Source: Dermatophagoides farinae (Eukaryota; Arthropoda; Arachnida; Sarcoptiformes; Pyroglyphidae). From it: DNA of 64,000 nucleotides. The notes below the pieces were generated by a model. It was not told where the DNA came from. It made no database searches and saw only the letters and a list, made by a program, of their open reading frames with translations. Positions 61,901 through 64,000 of this stretch are shown here, one piece after another (position 1 is the first letter of the stretch; the number at the start of each line of letters is the position of its first letter). Location of the stretch: the NCBI RefSeq assembly GCF_024713945.1, contig NC_134679.1, forward strand, positions 749,001-813,000. Reading direction: 5' to 3'. The translations under genes were made by a program, and so were the position numbers.

Positions 61901-63205
61901 TCCATTGCTGTTGTCACCATTATTATCTTCGATAATGAAATTTGAAATTTTTGATAATGAAAAATTTGATTGATCAGGCAATTCACAACAAGCTTTCGAA
62001 CGAACAATTTCTTCGCCATTGAATACGGTGGAAATAAACACAAAAAGATAGGTGAATGTCAATAAAACTGCCAATACTGATTTATAATTGATCATAAACA
62101 TTATATGAAATAATCTGATGAATTCAATGATAAAATCTTTGAATAGAAAACGTTTAAAATGTTGTGGAACACCATATGGTAGGAAATCCAATTGATCGAA
62201 ATATGGCATCAATCGATCATGTTCAAGTTTTTGAACATTATGGGCCAATGTTTGTACTTTTTGGCTTTCGATTCCTTTATGGAAAAAAAACAAATCAGTG
62301 TTTCAATTGAATTTTTTCATTTCGTTGACAAACTTACCCATACAAGCGATTTTAAGATATTCTTCAATCGGTGGTTTTTCCAATTCATCTTCTTGATGAT
62401 CATCACAACTTGAATCTAGACCAAATTGTTCCTTTAGTAATGGACGTAACTGATCTGGTGGACCAGCGTAAATACAAACACCGCCTTTAGCTAAAACATA
62501 AAGTTTATCAAAAAGATGTAAAATATCGCTATTTGGTGTATGAATGGAAATGGTCACAGACATTCGATGATTATCAGCTAAACGACGTAAACATTTCATT
62601 ACAACTAATGCTGAATTTGAATCTAATCCAGTGGTTGGTTCATCTACAAACAGAAATGATGGTTGACGTCGTAGGGACATTAGTTCTTGTGCAATGGCAA
62701 TACGTTTTTGTTCACCACCGGAACAAAGATTAAAACGACGTTTCAGAATCTTTTTGTCAAGCATTAATTCTTCAATAATTCTTTCAATATGTTCATTCAT
62801 TTGATGTTTAGAGATACAACGATTTTTGAATAAAAATGCATAACGTAAAGCTTCGCCAACTTTTAATTGTCCATAAATCATTTCATGTACGGCACGATCA
62901 ATCAAACCAATAATTGGTATACGTTTTTCCACCGGATTCAAATAAATTTCTGTTTCAGATGACAATCCAGAACGTACAACCATATTACCGGTCAGGCAAC
63001 GGATGAATGTTGTTTTACCACATCCACTTGGACCCATAAAACCGGTTAAATTATGATATTCAAGTGATCCGGTTAAACATCGTAAAATTGGTACCTTTTC
63101 ACGATGATGAAGCCAATGTGATGCTTCGTAACGAAGATTATGCCATACTAATGAAATATTCAATTCGTTTGTTTGTTGTTGTGGATGTTGTCTTTGTTGT
63201 GTCAT
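58912..63205 (-). CDS. Full-size ABCG transporter (NBD-TMD-NBD-TMD)
   Basis: Exons 63205-62338, 62274-59662 and 59591-58912, GT-AG, all phase 1, giving about 1,386 residues. NBD1 has Walker A GPSGCGKTT (Lys64), signature CSGGEQ (161-166), Walker B LFVDEPTTGLD (188-189) and the H-loop SIHTPN. TMD1 follows (six hydrophobic segments, about 335-660). NBD2 has Walker A GTSGSGKTS (Lys779), a degenerate signature CSDGE (880-884), Walker B CIDEPTSGLD and H-loop SIHQPN. TMD2 fills the C-terminus. TMD1 and NBD2 lie in one uninterrupted 2.6-kb exon, so the fusion is seen directly. ABCG proteins export lipids, sterols or xenobiotics; animal members are normally NBD-TMD half-transporters that dimerise. 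The polar C-terminal tail is basic. Another ABCG gene follows upstream in tandem. Confidence 0.93.
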
Positions 63206-63483
63206 GATTGAAACTGAAATCCAAATTGGAAGATTTTTTTTTCGAACAAAAAATCATCCAATGCTTTTCTGTCGACCGTGACAGGAAACAGCAACAACAT
63301 TTTTAACCTCAAAGGTCAAACGACAATATTGTTGACCAAATATCATGTGTCATGTATCATCATGGTCAACAGGATGATTAAAAAAAATTTTGTTTTTTTT
63401 AAATCACAATTTTATTGGTTAGTTAATAATAGTAGTAGCAGTTAGATGTACAAAAGAAAATTATTAGTCATTTTTTTCAATTT
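63206..63483. other. Short spacer between tandem ABCG genes
   Basis: Under 300 bases of AT-rich DNA holding the promoter of the full-size ABCG gene and the 3' end of the upstream ABCG gene. No exon is seen. Confidence 0.5.
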
Positions 63484-64000
63484 TCACAGACGAAATTCTA
63501 ATTTCTCATCATCATCAGAATGGTTATTAATTTGACCATCAAGACTAGAAGGAGATGATGATAATTTTGCACTGAGATCGCTCACTGTACTTTCCGTTGA
63601 AGTTGATGGCGATGGCTCTTGTTGTTGTTGTTGTTGTTCCGTTTGTTGATCGTGATGATATGAATGTCTTGTTGCTGCTTTTGCCGTTGTTGTTGACCAT
63701 TCATAATGATCCAAATATGATTGATTTGTGGATGATGAAGATTTTCCAGTTATCCATAATCGATGATGATGAAATATACGATCACCATTTGCACGAAGCA
63801 ACAATGCAAACCAGGAACCAAAACGAAATAAAATTGTCTGATAGATCAGTACACGAAAACAATGATAGAAATGAATGTCTGGATTTAAATCCGAATCAAT
63901 CCTGTAAAGGACCAATGAAATTGGCTGCTGTTGTTGACGGATATATGATGAACGTGATAATGGAATTGTACAGGAATGAAAATAACCATAATGTAGTACA
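63484..64000 (-). CDS. Second ABCG transporter, C-terminal end only (cut by window)
   Basis: The minus-strand frame is open from the window edge to the stop at 63484. It encodes the end of an ABCG transmembrane domain: VLHYGYFHSC, ISLVLYRIDSD, then FYHCFRVLIYQTILFRFGSW. The same layout occurs at the end of the neighbouring full-size protein (LQYGFDRC, ISIVLYKMMLS, FYHCLRMLLFQIVFYRS), so the two are paralogues. A Ser/Gln/His-rich tail of about 90 residues follows, with an acidic end. Whether the gene is half- or full-size cannot be told; its NBD lies outside the window. Confidence 0.9.
   Translation of the reverse strand, partial: VLHYGYFHSCTIPLSRSSYIRQQQQPISLVLYRIDSDLNPDIHFYHCFRVLIYQTILFRFGSWFALLLRANGDRIFHHHRLWITGKSSSSTNQSYLDHYEWSTTTAKAATRHSYHHDQQTEQQQQQQEPSPSTSTESTVSDLSAKLSSSPSSLDGQINNHSDDDEKLEFRL

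Noticed and set aside
1-64000. tRNA, rRNA and autonomous transposon genes
   Set aside because: No cloverleaf with intact A/B boxes, no rRNA segments and no transposase or reverse-transcriptase motifs were recognised by eye; a dedicated scan was not possible.

Overview
The window reads as nuclear DNA of a compact arthropod genome, most likely an acariform (astigmatid, dust-mite-like) mite. It is strongly AT-rich, introns are mostly 50-100 bases with plain GT-AG borders, intergenic DNA is full of short microsatellites, and many proteins carry long Gln/Asn/His/Ser runs. The gene set is animal: innexin, NHLH-type bHLH, KLHL20/diablo, a TMEM47-like claudin, EMC10, DGAT1, UBIAD1. The mite assignment is inference from composition and gene style; it was not tested by a database search.

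Layout. 1-4.4 kb: no gene seen. 4.4-9.5 kb (+): a three-exon C2H2 zinc-finger gene rich in polyQ/polyN. 9.5-12.7 kb: a rearranged accessory patch. It holds a GC-rich island with tandem hairpins (10.63-11.03 kb), joined to an inverted, diverged copy of the zinc-finger exon and its intron (11.03-11.36 kb), then an 86-base tandem duplication and a degenerate repeat-like block. 12.7-14.4 kb (+): an unrecognised nuclear-looking protein with SUMO-interaction-like motifs. 14.9-16.3 kb (+): an innexin. 16.4-20.4 kb (-): NIP7 and EMC10, with an acid lipase lying inside an EMC10 intron on the same strand. 20.6-24.0 kb (+): UQCC1, head to head with NIP7, then DGAT1. 26.2-27.6 kb (+): an NHLH/HEN bHLH factor. 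30.2-31.2 kb (-): a trypsin-fold serine protease with a chymotrypsin-like pocket. 32.4-34.5 kb (+): KLHL20/diablo. 36.1-43.0 kb (-): a TMEM47-like four-TM protein with two alternative first exons, the distal one using a GC-AG intron. 43-54.3 kb: about 11 kb with no recognisable gene. 54.4-55.9 kb (-): UBIAD1. 56.6-57.5 kb (+): mitochondrial ribosomal protein L22. 57.6-58.7 kb (-): an unrecognised coiled-coil protein. 58.9 kb to the end (-): two tandem ABCG transporters, the second cut by the window edge.

The most interesting object is the ABCG gene at 58.9-63.2 kb. The first transmembrane domain and the second ATPase domain lie in one uninterrupted open exon, and the flanking exons join in frame. 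The result is a full-size NBD-TMD-NBD-TMD ABCG protein of about 1,386 residues. Animal ABCG proteins are normally half-transporters; the full-size form is otherwise typical of fungi and plants. Its degenerate ATPase motifs appear to fall in one composite ATP site, as in fungal PDR pumps.

Most genes are unrelated housekeeping or developmental genes packed closely, with no operon-like logic. The functional themes that recur are lipid handling (lipase, DGAT1, UBIAD1, ABCG) and mitochondrial biogenesis (UQCC1, MRPL22).
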